Origin: Segatella copri
GTDB taxonomy: Bacteria > Bacteroidota > Bacteroidia > Bacteroidales > Bacteroidaceae
Length of the DNA: 64,000 bases
Assembly: GCF_002224675.1 (NCBI RefSeq)
Contig: NZ_NMPZ01000006.1
Span: forward strand, 62,001 to 126,000
Reading direction: 5' to 3'
How positions within the stretch are numbered: position 1 is the stretch's first letter; each line of letters opens with the position of its first letter. Made by a program: the position numbers and the translations under genes. Positions 1-7,806 of this stretch are shown here, one piece after another. Below the pieces are notes generated by a model. It worked only from the letters and a program-made list of their open reading frames with translations, did no database searches and was not told the DNA's origin.

Positions 1-472
1 CACTCGCCAGATGATACACCCTACTGCTCACCTGATGCGCCACATCACCGATCAGCTGCAAGGCATGCTCATCATTCGCCTCGATAAAACAAGGTATCTG
101 AGAGAAATCCACCTCACGCTGCTTGGAGAAAGTCTGCATCGGATAAAGCACACCATAATGTAAAGCCATTCCCTGGAAAACATCCATCGGGATAGAGCCT
201 GCCGTATGCAGAAAAACCTTGGTCTCCTTTCCTTTGCAGAGAACAGGAATCAACTCTACAATAGCACTATCCTTCACCGAAACGACGTACAGATCTGCAT
301 CTGAGCGAACATCTGATATATCCGAAACAGGCTGTGCGCCCACCTCGGAAGCCAGAGCCGTAGCCGATTGCATCGTGCGGCTGAACACCTGCACCACATC
401 ATGACCTGCGGCAAATATCGCCTTCCCCAAATGAGTGGCAAGATTGCCAGCACCAATCAATATCACCTTCAT
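1..472 (-). CDS. DUF2520 / Rossmann-fold oxidoreductase-like protein (partial, 3' end outside window)
   Basis: The first 157 codons of a minus-strand gene that starts at the ATG at 472 and runs off the left edge. The N-terminus MKVILIGAGNLATHLGKA is a dinucleotide-binding beta-alpha-beta start (GxGxxxxH). It is followed by a second strand (DADLYVVSVKDS) and by VFLHTAGS and LHYGVLYPMQTFSK, as in ProC/6-phosphogluconate-dehydrogenase-like DUF2520 proteins. Members are predicted NAD(P)-dependent oxidoreductases of unknown substrate. The C-terminal DUF2520 half is not visible, so the family call rests on the Rossmann part. Confidence 0.7.
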   Translation of the reverse strand, partial: MKVILIGAGNLATHLGKAIFAAGHDVVQVFSRTMQSATALASEVGAQPVSDISDVRSDADLYVVSVKDSAIVELIPVLCKGKETKVFLHTAGSIPMDVFQGMALHYGVLYPMQTFSKQREVDFSQIPCFIEANDEHALQLIGDVAHQVSSRVYHLAS

Positions 473-607
473 ATCTTTTTCTTTTTCAATCTTATTTTTA
501 CCTGAAGCCATCAAGCCGCTTTACGCAAGCCATCAGGCCATTTTTACCTAAACAATCCTTGATAATGTGCAAAAATACTAAAAAAGAGCCACACAATGGA
601 AGAAAAC

Positions 608-638
608 TTGTTTTTTTATAATTAATTTATTATTTTTG
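608..638 (+). promoter_or_regulatory. Bacteroidetes-type promoter, possibly for a leaderless mRNA
   Basis: TTG at 608-610, 20 bases, then TATTTTTG at 631-638, a full match to the Bacteroidetes -33/-7 consensus. The expected transcription start (about 5-8 bases downstream) falls on or just after the GTG start codon at 643. Confidence 0.6.
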
Positions 639-642
639 CAAT

Positions 643-1653
643 GTGAAAAGAATAGAAGTAAGAATATATTCGGAAAACGAGGAGCTGCCCCATCTGCTGG
701 AGGGCAACTTCTTCCATAGCTTGGAACTCTTCCAGATAGGTGAAAAAGTACCAAGCGATACCCCCATTATGGCTGTAGCTACCCAGGAAGGAAGAGTAGT
801 CGGACAAATGCTAGCCATGATACACCGCCGCCATATCCTTATTCCACCTTTTATATATATACATGCCCACGTGCACGGAGAAGGAGCCTATCTGGATGAA
901 GAAACCGCCGAAGCCACCTTCCCTACTCTTCTGCATGCGATGACCCGCGAACTCACCCGCCGCCATACCCTCTACATCGAATTTTCAGAGATACAGAAAA
1001 AGATGTTCGGCTACCGACATTTCCGTCGCACGGGCTACTTCCCTGTGGCTTGGCAGGAAATATACAATTCACTACACAGCAAGACACCGGAAGAGCGTCT
1101 CACCGACAAGGCTAAAATGCAAATTGAAGCAGCAGAAAGAAAAGGATTGAAATGCCATAGCACTTCTGACGAAAACGAAGTGGGAAAATTCTATCAACTC
1201 TATAGAAACTTCTACAAGATGAAACCTCGCCGCTATGTGCCACCAAGAGAATACTTTGAGCAAATAAGCAAAAGCAGCGAAGCAAAGGTCTTTGTGACAA
1301 CCTACGACAAGAAACGCCTGGGTATCAAGAAAGCATCTTACGAAAACAAGATACTGGGCGGATGCACCCTGGCCTTCTGCGACAACGATGCCTATCTGTG
1401 GCACCTGGCATCGCTCAGGAAAAGCTACCGATATCTGCATCCCGATGCCCTGACCGTCTGGCACGCCATCCAATACGCCCACCAAAGGGGCTTCAAGCAC
1501 CTGCACTTTATGGATGTAGGCTTACCTTGGAAGCGAAATCCGTATAGAGAATTCATTCGCAGCTTCGGAGGCAAGCCCGTGGCAAAATACCGCTGGTTCA
1601 GATGCAACATCGGCATCATCAACAGACTGATGAAATGGATATACAAGCTTTAA
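643..1653 (+). CDS. GNAT/FemAB-like acyltransferase
   Basis: A 336-residue protein with two GNAT-like halves. The N-terminal half (1-135) has the strand-rich VATQEGRVVGQMLAM and YIHAHVHGEGAY. The C-terminal half (150-336) has GCTLAFCDNDAYLWHLAS and a conserved tail (LHFMDVGLPWKRNPYREF) typical of Bacteroidetes acetyltransferase-like proteins related to FemAB/peptidoglycan aminoacyl transferases. The substrate is unknown. The start codon is GTG at 643; an ATG at 641 is followed at once by TGA and cannot be used. Next in-frame Met is residue 43, which would remove part of the first domain. The 3' end overlaps the convergent tetR stop codon by four bases. Confidence 0.6.
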   Translation: MKRIEVRIYSENEELPHLLEGNFFHSLELFQIGEKVPSDTPIMAVATQEGRVVGQMLAMIHRRHILIPPFIYIHAHVHGEGAYLDEETAEATFPTLLHAMTRELTRRHTLYIEFSEIQKKMFGYRHFRRTGYFPVAWQEIYNSLHSKTPEERLTDKAKMQIEAAERKGLKCHSTSDENEVGKFYQLYRNFYKMKPRRYVPPREYFEQISKSSEAKVFVTTYDKKRLGIKKASYENKILGGCTLAFCDNDAYLWHLASLRKSYRYLHPDALTVWHAIQYAHQRGFKHLHFMDVGLPWKRNPYREFIRSFGGKPVAKYRWFRCNIGIINRLMKWIYKL

Positions 1654-2270
1654 AGCTGTCCGATTGCCTTATCCAGCAATTCGAGACCGCGATCGGTACA
1701 GAAACCACGAATCATAATGAGAGTGAAATTATCGAAGAGCTCCTGCATCGTAAATCTCTTATAGAGCTGCTGATGCATCATCTCTGACATACAGATTCTC
1801 GAAGACTCATAAACCACCTCGAAATTTACATCCTTGCGGAAGTATCCCTCATCTACACCAGCCTGGAAGAAGCGCATGCTATCATCATATTCCTTATCAT
1901 GCTCCTCTTTCAGGAACTTCAGGATGCGGGGCATTCTATGAATCTCCTCATAGAAAACTACCCCCACCTGCTGGTTACGCTCCATCTGAAGGCGATAGAT
2001 ATAGCCAATCACATCCATTACATTACGTGCGTGCGCAAGAGCATACTCTTCAACGCGGGCCTTGTATTCTGCCCGCTCTATCTTCATTCCTGCAAGCAGC
2101 AGTTCCTCCTTGTCGCCGAAGATCTCATACACCGTACGCTTCGACACACGGAGTCCACGAGAAATCTCATCCATCTTCACCGCCTTTACGCCGCGCTGAT
2201 GAAACTCTTTCATGGCATAAGCTATGATCTTATCGCGCAATTCCTTTCTATATTGATTAATTTCTGCCAT
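1650..2270 (-). CDS. TetR/AcrR family transcriptional regulator
   Basis: A DNA-binding repressor-type protein. Residues 1-60 form the TetR helix-turn-helix (IIAYAMKEFHQRGVKAVKMD, then RVSKRTVYEIFGDKEELL), followed by an all-helical ligand-binding domain. I chose the ATG at 2270 (MAEINQYRKEL, 206 aa) because the HTH normally begins about ten residues after the start. An upstream in-frame ATG at 2333 would add 21 residues and leave a leader of only about 13 bases. It is divergent from maeB across ~200 bases, so maeB and its own promoter are plausible but unproven targets. Confidence 0.88.
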   Translation of the reverse strand: MAEINQYRKELRDKIIAYAMKEFHQRGVKAVKMDEISRGLRVSKRTVYEIFGDKEELLLAGMKIERAEYKARVEEYALAHARNVMDVIGYIYRLQMERNQQVGVVFYEEIHRMPRILKFLKEEHDKEYDDSMRFFQAGVDEGYFRKDVNFEVVYESSRICMSEMMHQQLYKRFTMQELFDNFTLIMIRGFCTDRGLELLDKAIGQL

Positions 2271-2352
2271 ATCTCTTATTTTAATGGTTTGTTGCATATC
2301 CGATTCTGCCAACTCCATATTGCAAAACCGCATCCTTTAAATAATTTTTGTG

Positions 2353-2360
2353 CAAAGATA
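2353..2360 (-). promoter_or_regulatory. -7 promoter element of the tetR gene
   Basis: Minus-strand TATCTTTG (plus-strand CAAAGATA) about 85 bases before the chosen tetR start. It lies 42 bases from the oppositely oriented maeB -7 element, so regulator binding here could affect both genes. Confidence 0.6.
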
Positions 2361-2402
2361 CAAAAAAAATAAAAATCCATCTTTTTTTAATAAGTTTTTT
2401 AT

Positions 2403-2410
2403 TACCTTTG
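2403..2410 (+). promoter_or_regulatory. -7 promoter element of maeB
   Basis: TACCTTTG followed by CACAATC, an exact TAnnTTTG match in an A/T-rich intergenic stretch, giving a leader of roughly 67 bases before the maeB ATG at 2484. Confidence 0.65.
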
Positions 2411-2483
2411 CACAATCTTTAAGATAAAACGCATTTTTTGCGAAAAACAGAAAGAAATAGAATCATTAAACCAATACATTGTT

Positions 2484-4772
2484 ATGGTAAAAATCACAAA
2501 AGAGGCGGCTCTCGAATACCACGAAGCAGGCCGTCCTGGTAAGATTGAGGTTAAACCAACAAAACCTTATCACACACAAACGGACTTGAGTTTGGCGTAT
2601 TCACCAGGCGTAGCTTTCCCATGCTTGGAGATTCAGCAAAACCCAGACGAAGTTTACAAATACACAGACAAGGGTAACCTGGTAGCTGTGATCAGCAATG
2701 GTACTGCTGTGCTCGGACTCGGCGACATCGGCGCGATGAGCGGTAAGCCAGTAATGGAAGGTAAAGGATTGCTGTTCAAGATTTATGGTGGAGTGGATGT
2801 CTTCGACATCGAAATCGACGAGAAAGATCCAGAGAAATTCTGCGAGACCGTAGAGAAAATCGCACCTACCTTCGGTGGTATCAACCTGGAGGATATCAAG
2901 GCGCCTCAGTGCTTCTACATCGAAGAGCGTCTGAAGAAGACCCTCGACATCCCTGTGATGCATGATGACCAGCATGGTACTGCCATCATCTCAGCTGCAG
3001 GTTTGAAGAATGCCCTCGAAGTAGCCGGCAAGAACATTGCCGACGTGAAGATTGTGGTTAACGGTGCCGGAGCTGCAGCCATCAGCTGTACCAAGCTCTA
3101 CGTTGCCCTCGGTGCACAGGTGAAGAACATCGTCATGCTCGACTCTAAGGGTGTAATTACAAGCGACCGTGAGAACCTGACAGAGCAGAAGAAGTTGTTC
3201 GCTACCGACCGCCGTGATGTTCACACACTCGAAGAGGCTGTGAAGGGTGCCGATGTATTCGTAGGACTCAGCAAGGGTAACGTACTCTCTAAGGATATGA
3301 TCCGCTCTATGGCTGACAGCCCTATCGTATTCGCACTCGCCAACCCTGTTCCAGAGATCAGTTACGAGGATGCTATGGACAGCCGTCCAGACGTATTGAT
3401 GTCAACAGGCCGTTCCGACTATCCAAACCAGATTAACAATGTTATCGGTTTCCCATATATCTTCCGTGGTGCACTCGACGTTCACGCCCGTGCCATCAAC
3501 GAGGAGATGAAGATGGCTGCCGTTCACGCCATCGCCGACCTGGCTAAGCAGCCTGTGCCAGACGTAGTGAACGACGTATATCACGTAAACGACCTCACAT
3601 TCGGTCCTAAGTACTTCATTCCAAAGCCAGTTGACCCACGCTTGATCACAGAGGTATCTGCAGCAGTAGCCAAGGCAGCAATGGAAAGCGGCGTAGCTCG
3701 CACCCCTATCAAAGACTGGGAGAAGTATAAGCAGGAGTTGCGCCAGTTGCTCGGTCAGGAGACCAAACTCACCCGCAAGCTCCACGATACAGCCCGCCTC
3801 CACCCACAGCGCGTAGTATTCGCAGAGGGCGGTAACCCAACCATGCTGAAGGCTGCAGTCCAGGCAAAGAACGAGGGTATCTGCGAGCCTATCCTGTTGG
3901 GCAACCCTGACCGTCTGAACCGTGTGGCAAGCCGATTGAAGCTCGACCTCTCAAACATCGAGATTGTAGATATGCGTGCCGACAACGAGCAGGGTCGCCG
4001 TGCCAAGTTTGCCAAGCACCTGGCAGAGAAACGTGCCCGCGAGGGTTACAGCTTCGAAGAGGCTTACGATAAGATGTACGAGCGCAACTACTTCGGCATG
4101 TCTATGGTTGAGCAGGGTGATGCTGATGCATTCATCACTGGTCTCTACACCAAGTACAGCAATACCATCAAGGTAGCCAAGGACGTTATCGGCATCCGTG
4201 ATGAGTACAAGACATTCGGAACCATGCACATCCTCAACACTCAGAAGGGCGTATATTACATCGCAGATACACTGATCAACCGTCACCCAGACGAGGATGT
4301 CCTGACCGATATCGCCAAGTTGTCTGCCGGCACCGTGAAGTTCTTCAACGAGGAGCCAGTAATGGCTATGTTGAGCTACTCTAACTTCGGTACAGACGCC
4401 ATCGGTTCTCCTGTAAAGGTAAAGAAGGCAGTGGCAGAGATGCAGAAGGAGTTCCCAGACCTCGCCATCGATGGCGAGATGCAGGTAAACTATGCACTCA
4501 ACAAGGATCTCCGCGATGAGAAGTATCCATTCTCACGTCTCAAGGGCAAGGATGTGAATACTTTGGTATTCCCTAACCTGAGCAGTGCAAATGGTGCATA
4601 CAAGCTTCTCCAGGGATTGAACCCAGAGGCAGAAATCATTGGTCCTATCCAGATGGGATTGAACAAGCCTATCCACTTCACTGACTCAGAGAGCAGTGTA
4701 CAGGATATCGTAAACATCACAGCCGTAGCTGTAATCGATGCTTACGTAGAGAAGATCAAGAATCAGAAATAA
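2484..4772 (+). CDS. maeB: NADP-dependent malic enzyme with C-terminal phosphotransacetylase-like domain
   Basis: Oxidative decarboxylation of malate to pyruvate with NADP. The 762 residues match the long MaeB-type family. Residues 1-425 are the malic enzyme part, with [10 protein letters not shown] near the N-terminus, the substrate/metal motif MHDDQHGTA at about 158-166 and the nucleotide-binding [12 protein letters not shown] near 192. Residues about 430-762 ([19 protein letters not shown] onward) are a PTA-like domain, which in this family is regarded as regulatory (acetyl-CoA) rather than catalytic. It is monocistronic: its own promoter precedes it and a terminator follows 79 bases after the stop. 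Confidence 0.95.
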   Translation: MVKITKEAALEYHEAGRPGKIEVKPTKPYHTQTDLSLAYSPGVAFPCLEIQQNPDEVYKYTDKGNLVAVISNGTAVLGLGDIGAMSGKPVMEGKGLLFKIYGGVDVFDIEIDEKDPEKFCETVEKIAPTFGGINLEDIKAPQCFYIEERLKKTLDIPVMHDDQHGTAIISAAGLKNALEVAGKNIADVKIVVNGAGAAAISCTKLYVALGAQVKNIVMLDSKGVITSDRENLTEQKKLFATDRRDVHTLEEAVKGADVFVGLSKGNVLSKDMIRSMADSPIVFALANPVPEISYEDAMDSRPDVLMSTGRSDYPNQINNVIGFPYIFRGALDVHARAINEEMKMAAVHAIADLAKQPVPDVVNDVYHVNDLTFGPKYFIPKPVDPRLITEVSAAVAKAAMESGVARTPIKDWEKYKQELRQLLGQETKLTRKLHDTARLHPQRVVFAEGGNPTMLKAAVQAKNEGICEPILLGNPDRLNRVASRLKLDLSNIEIVDMRADNEQGRRAKFAKHLAEKRAREGYSFEEAYDKMYERNYFGMSMVEQGDADAFITGLYTKYSNTIKVAKDVIGIRDEYKTFGTMHILNTQKGVYYIADTLINRHPDEDVLTDIAKLSAGTVKFFNEEPVMAMLSYSNFGTDAIGSPVKVKKAVAEMQKEFPDLAIDGEMQVNYALNKDLRDEKYPFSRLKGKDVNTLVFPNLSSANGAYKLLQGLNPEAEIIGPIQMGLNKPIHFTDSESSVQDIVNITAVAVIDAYVEKIKNQK

Positions 4773-4850
4773 CCTCTTAAATAAGAGTTATTAAATATCG
4801 GAAATTATGCTAGTAATAGCAAAAGATTGATTATGAATATGTTTAGGGAG

Positions 4851-4884
4851 GGGCAGAAGCTTGTGAAAGTTTCTGCCCTTTTTT
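4851..4884 (+). terminator. Rho-independent terminator of maeB
   Basis: Stem GGGCAGAA / TTCTGCCC around a 12-base loop, followed by six T residues. Confidence 0.8.
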
Positions 4885-5103
4885 CGTATATAAAGAATCT
4901 ATACCCAATCTAACAAAAGAAAAAATATCAGTTATCCTATTTGATATGAAGAACCTGCTAAAAAAGCACAAAAGACAGCAAAAAGCAATCGTTTACGCAT
5001 CAATTTCCGTTAACACTAGTTAAATAATAGAATTGTGCGCCTACACATTTGATATGAGACAAAAAAAGTTTCAAAAAGATTTGGAGATATCAAAAATAAG
5101 CCT

Positions 5104-5111
5104 TACCTTTG
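5104..5111 (+). promoter_or_regulatory. -7 promoter element with no ORF behind it
   Basis: TACCTTTG, an exact -7 match, in the 696-base gene-free gap between maeB and rplU. What follows is a short sequence ending in a terminator hairpin, not a coding region. Confidence 0.6.
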
Positions 5112-5117
5112 CAGCAG

Positions 5118-5206
5118 TTATCCTGAAAACAATCTTTTCACCTTAAGGAAAACTAATACCTATTGAAGATTTGGAGCGGTAGCCTGTGAAGGTCATCGCT
5201 TTTTTG
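5118..5206 (+). ncRNA. Candidate small RNA (about 90 nt) upstream of rplU
   Basis: The interval from the predicted start behind the 5104 promoter to a T-run at 5200-5205. It contains a small hairpin TGAAAA-CAATC-TTTTCA (5123-5139) and ends in the terminator at 5176-5205. No ORF of useful length is present. It could be a free small RNA or an attenuated leader. The Bacteroidales-1 RNA, which is reported next to ribosomal protein operons and carries RUCCU loops, is one known family to compare; I see only single AUCCU motifs here and do not assign it. Confidence 0.4.
5176..5205 (+). terminator. Terminator hairpin of the candidate small RNA
   Basis: GCGGTAGCC / GGTCATCGC pairs over nine positions with two G-U pairs and one mismatch around loop TGTGAA, followed by TTTTTT. 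Confidence 0.6.
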
Positions 5207-5339
5207 TTTATATCCACTTTTTTGTTAACGACCCTACGTCTTGTACCCACTTTTTGTTAATAACCATGCTTCTTTGTTAATTCTTCCTAAAAGAAGAAAG
5301 ATTTTCATCCCCCTATTCTCTTATTTCAAAGAAAGTTAG

Positions 5340-5347
5340 TAATTTTG
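5340..5347 (+). promoter_or_regulatory. -7 promoter element of rplU-rpmA
   Basis: TAATTTTG followed by CACCCC. It predicts a start near 5354 and thus a long (~115 base) leader before rplU. Confidence 0.65.
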
Positions 5348-5353
5348 CACCCC

Positions 5354-5468
5354 GAATGCTCATGGATTGGGCAAATATTACAGAAAAAGTTAAGTTCGTT
5401 GGGGCTCGGTAAAGATCCGGCACGATGCAGGACGCCTCGCGGAAAAACCCGTTTATATAAATAATTAA
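5354..5468 (+). promoter_or_regulatory. Long 5' leader of rplU, possible ribosomal-protein autoregulatory site
   Basis: A leader that becomes G/C-rich from about 5397 to 5450 (GGGGCTCGG ... GATCCGGC ... GCCTCGCGG ... ACCCG), unlike the A/T-rich surroundings and with several complementary segments. L21 operons in other phyla have autoregulatory leaders. That this one does is inference only. Confidence 0.35.
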
Positions 5469-5786
5469 ATGTACGCAATCGTAGAAATTAACGGTCAGCA
5501 GTTCAAGGCTGAGGAGGGCAAGAAGCTCTTCGTACATCACATCAAGGATGTTGAGGCAGGTCAGACTGTTGAGTTCGACAAGGTTTTGCTCGTTGACAAG
5601 GACGGCGCAATCACTGTCGGTGCACCAGCTGTAGAGGGTGCAAAAGTAGTAGTAGAAGTAGTGAACCCACTCGTAAAGGGTGACAAGGTTATCGTCTTCA
5701 AGATGAAGCGCCGCAAGGACTATCGCAAGAAGAACGGTCACCGTGCACAGTTCACTGAGGTATCAATCAAATCTGTAATCGCTTAA
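5469..5786 (+). CDS. rplU: 50S ribosomal protein L21
   Basis: A 105-residue protein of normal L21 length. It starts [20 protein letters not shown] and ends with the conserved [19 protein letters not shown] and [10 protein letters not shown]. It is a large-subunit protein that binds 23S rRNA. rpmA follows 19 bases downstream in the usual rplU-rpmA order. Confidence 0.97.
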   Translation: MYAIVEINGQQFKAEEGKKLFVHHIKDVEAGQTVEFDKVLLVDKDGAITVGAPAVEGAKVVVEVVNPLVKGDKVIVFKMKRRKDYRKKNGHRAQFTEVSIKSVIA

Positions 5787-5790
5787 AATT

Positions 5791-5796
5791 AGGAGG
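5791..5796 (+). promoter_or_regulatory. Strong Shine-Dalgarno of rpmA
   Basis: AGGAGG nine bases before the rpmA ATG. This is notable because most starts in this window have no such motif, and it may keep L27 synthesis coupled to L21. Confidence 0.6.
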
Positions 5797-5805
5797 AATT
5801 AGAAA

Positions 5806-6096
5806 ATGGCACATAAGAAAGGTGTTGGTAGTTCTAAGAACGGCCGTGAATCAGCTTCACAAAGATTAGGCGTTAAGATCTGGGGTGGTCAGAGCATCAT
5901 CGCAGGTAACATCATCGTTCGCCAGCGTGGTAACAAGCACTTCCCAGGTGAGAACGTAGCTCAGGGTAAGGATGATACATTGTATGCTTTGGCAGACGGT
6001 ATCGTTTACTTCCACAAGGGCCGCAAGGACAAGAGTACAGTTTCTGTTCTCTCTCCAGAGGTTTACGCTGAGAAGACTAAGAAAGCTGACGCTTAA
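5806..6096 (+). CDS. rpmA: 50S ribosomal protein L27
   Basis: A 96-residue protein that starts directly with [19 protein letters not shown], the mature L27 N-terminus reaching toward the peptidyl transferase centre. There is no Firmicutes-type N-terminal extension. The core [19 protein letters not shown] is conserved. The lysine/alanine tail after residue 85 is short and variable. It is the second gene of the rplU operon and is followed by a strong terminator. Confidence 0.97.
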   Translation: MAHKKGVGSSKNGRESASQRLGVKIWGGQSIIAGNIIVRQRGNKHFPGENVAQGKDDTLYALADGIVYFHKGRKDKSTVSVLSPEVYAEKTKKADA

Positions 6097-6138
6097 ATTT
6101 TAAAGTTTTAGAAAAAACTATTCCAAACAAACAACATA

Positions 6139-6170
6139 GAAGCCTGCTCATACCTAGAGCAGGCTTTCTT
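6139..6170 (+). terminator. Terminator of rplU-rpmA
   Basis: AGCCTGCTC / GAGCAGGCT stem with loop ATACCTA, followed by TTCTT, 45 bases after the rpmA stop. Confidence 0.85.
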
Positions 6171-6239
6171 CGTTTAACCCCCATAAAAACCACGAAAAAA
6201 CTTTAATTCTACCCTTCTCTGCAAAAAAGTTGGCATTTT

Positions 6240-6272
6240 TTTGCGCTATCACAAATATTTTTTGTAATTTTG
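6240..6272 (+). promoter_or_regulatory. Promoter of serS (-33 and -7 elements)
   Basis: TTTG at 6240-6243, 21 bases, TAATTTTG at 6265-6272. Both Bacteroidetes elements are present at consensus spacing; the leader is about 30 bases. Confidence 0.75.
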
Positions 6273-6309
6273 CCTTCAAATAGGAAAATTAATATAAAAA
6301 AGAAATATT

Positions 6310-7602
6310 ATGCTTACACTTAAACTCATCAGTGAAGAAACTGAACGTGTAGTTAAAGGTCTCGAAAAGAAGCATTTTCCAAATGCTCGTGAGGCAGTAG
6401 AGAAAGTTTTGGAGTACGACAAGATTCGTCGCGAAGCTCAGCAGAAGTTGGATAACAACAAGCAGCAGGCTAATCAGTTTGCCAAGCAGATTGGTGCCTT
6501 GATGAAGGAAGGCAAGAAAGAGGAAGCTGAGAGCGCTAAGGCTCAGGTAGCTATGCTCAAGGCTGATGCCAAGGCTCTGGAAGAGATTATGGAGAAGGCT
6601 CAGAACGATATGACCAACCAGTTGCTCGAAATCCCTAACATTCCTTGCGAGCAGGTTCCTGAAGGTAAGGATGCTGCCGACAATGTAGTTGTAAAGGAAG
6701 GCGGCGAAAAGCCTAACCTCGGCCCAGACGCTCTCTGCCACTGGGATCTCCTGAAGAAGTACAACCTCGTTGACTTCGACCTCGGTGTGAAGATCACTGG
6801 CGCTGGTTTCCCTGTATATATCGGCAAGATGGCTCGCTTCCAGCGTGCTCTTGAGGCATTCTTCCTCGATGAGGCCCGCAAGAGCGGATACCTGGAGATT
6901 CAGCCTCCTTACGTAGTTAACGAGGATTCTGGTCGTGGCACAGGTCAGTTGCCAGACAAGGAGGGTCAGATGTATCACGCCAATCTCGACAACCTCTTCC
7001 TCATCCCTACTGCCGAGGTTCCTGTAACCAACATCTTCCGCGATGTTATCCTCGATGAGAAGGATCTCCCTATCAAGCGCTGCGCTTACTCTGCCTGCTT
7101 CCGTCGTGAGGCTGGTAGCTATGGTAAGGACGTTCGTGGCTTGAACCGTCTGCACCAGTTCGACAAGGTAGAGATTGTACGCATCGATAAGCCAGGCCAC
7201 TCATACGAGAGCCTGAACGAGATGCTCGACCACGTAGAGGGTCTCTTGAAGAAGCTGGAGTTGCCATACCACATCCTCCGTCTCTGCGGTGGTGATATGA
7301 GCTTCACCTCTTCTATCTGCTACGACTTCGAGACATGGAGTGCAGCACAGGGCCGCTGGCTGGAGGTTTCATCAGTATCTAACTTCGAGAGCTACCAGGC
7401 TAACCGTCTCCACTGCCGCTACCGCCATGCAGAGGACAAGAAGATTGAGCTTTGCCACACCCTTAACGGTTCTGCTCTCGCCTTGCCACGTATCGTAGCA
7501 ACCATCCTGGAGAACAACCAGACTCCAGAGGGTATCCGCGTACCTAAGGTATTGGTTCCTTACTGCGGATTCGAGATGCTCGATGACAAGAACTTCGATT
7601 AA
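6310..7602 (+). CDS. serS: Serine--tRNA ligase
   Basis: Charges tRNA-Ser (and tRNA-Sec where present). It is 430 aa, the normal bacterial length. Residues 1-110 include the long lysine/glutamate-rich helical arm (about 30-105) that contacts the tRNA variable arm. The class II catalytic core follows, with motif 2 CFRREAGSYGKDVRGL near residue 263 and motif 3 in NGSALALPRIVATILEN near the C-terminus. It has its own promoter upstream and a terminator about 75 bases downstream. The stop codon lies inside the first copy of a triplicated 19-21 base sequence. Confidence 0.97.
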   Translation: MLTLKLISEETERVVKGLEKKHFPNAREAVEKVLEYDKIRREAQQKLDNNKQQANQFAKQIGALMKEGKKEEAESAKAQVAMLKADAKALEEIMEKAQNDMTNQLLEIPNIPCEQVPEGKDAADNVVVKEGGEKPNLGPDALCHWDLLKKYNLVDFDLGVKITGAGFPVYIGKMARFQRALEAFFLDEARKSGYLEIQPPYVVNEDSGRGTGQLPDKEGQMYHANLDNLFLIPTAEVPVTNIFRDVILDEKDLPIKRCAYSACFRREAGSYGKDVRGLNRLHQFDKVEIVRIDKPGHSYESLNEMLDHVEGLLKKLELPYHILRLCGGDMSFTSSICYDFETWSAAQGRWLEVSSVSNFESYQANRLHCRYRHAEDKKIELCHTLNGSALALPRIVATILENNQTPEGIRVPKVLVPYCGFEMLDDKNFD

Positions 7603-7645
7603 TTCGACAAGAATCGATTAATTCGACAAGAACTTCGATTTATTC
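7585..7645 (+). repeat. Tandem triplication of the serS 3' end
   Basis: Three adjacent copies of about 21 bases beginning GACAAGAA(CT)TCGATT at 7585, 7606 and 7625. The first encodes the last SerS codons and stop; the second lacks two bases. It looks like replication slippage. SerS itself is intact. Confidence 0.8.
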
Positions 7646-7674
7646 GATAAAATTTAAATAAAACATATTGTACG

Positions 7675-7720
7675 AGGATAACTTCGGCTACCCCATAAAG
7701 GCGGCCGCAGTTATCCTTTT
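7675..7720 (+). terminator. Terminator of serS
   Basis: Perfect nine-base arms AGGATAACT / AGTTATCCT with an inner GGC/GCC pairing, followed by TTT. Confidence 0.75.
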
Positions 7721-7806
7721 GCATTTTATATACCATGAGCAAACATCAAGACAACTAATAAGAAATAGAAACACAGATAGTATTCAACATAAAAAGTTAA
7801 TAGCCC

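Noticed and set aside
7710-7722. TTATCCTTTTGC as a promoter for the nfn fusion
   Set aside because: Spacing is TA-N4-TTTG rather than TA-N2-TTTG, and the bases belong to the serS terminator stem.
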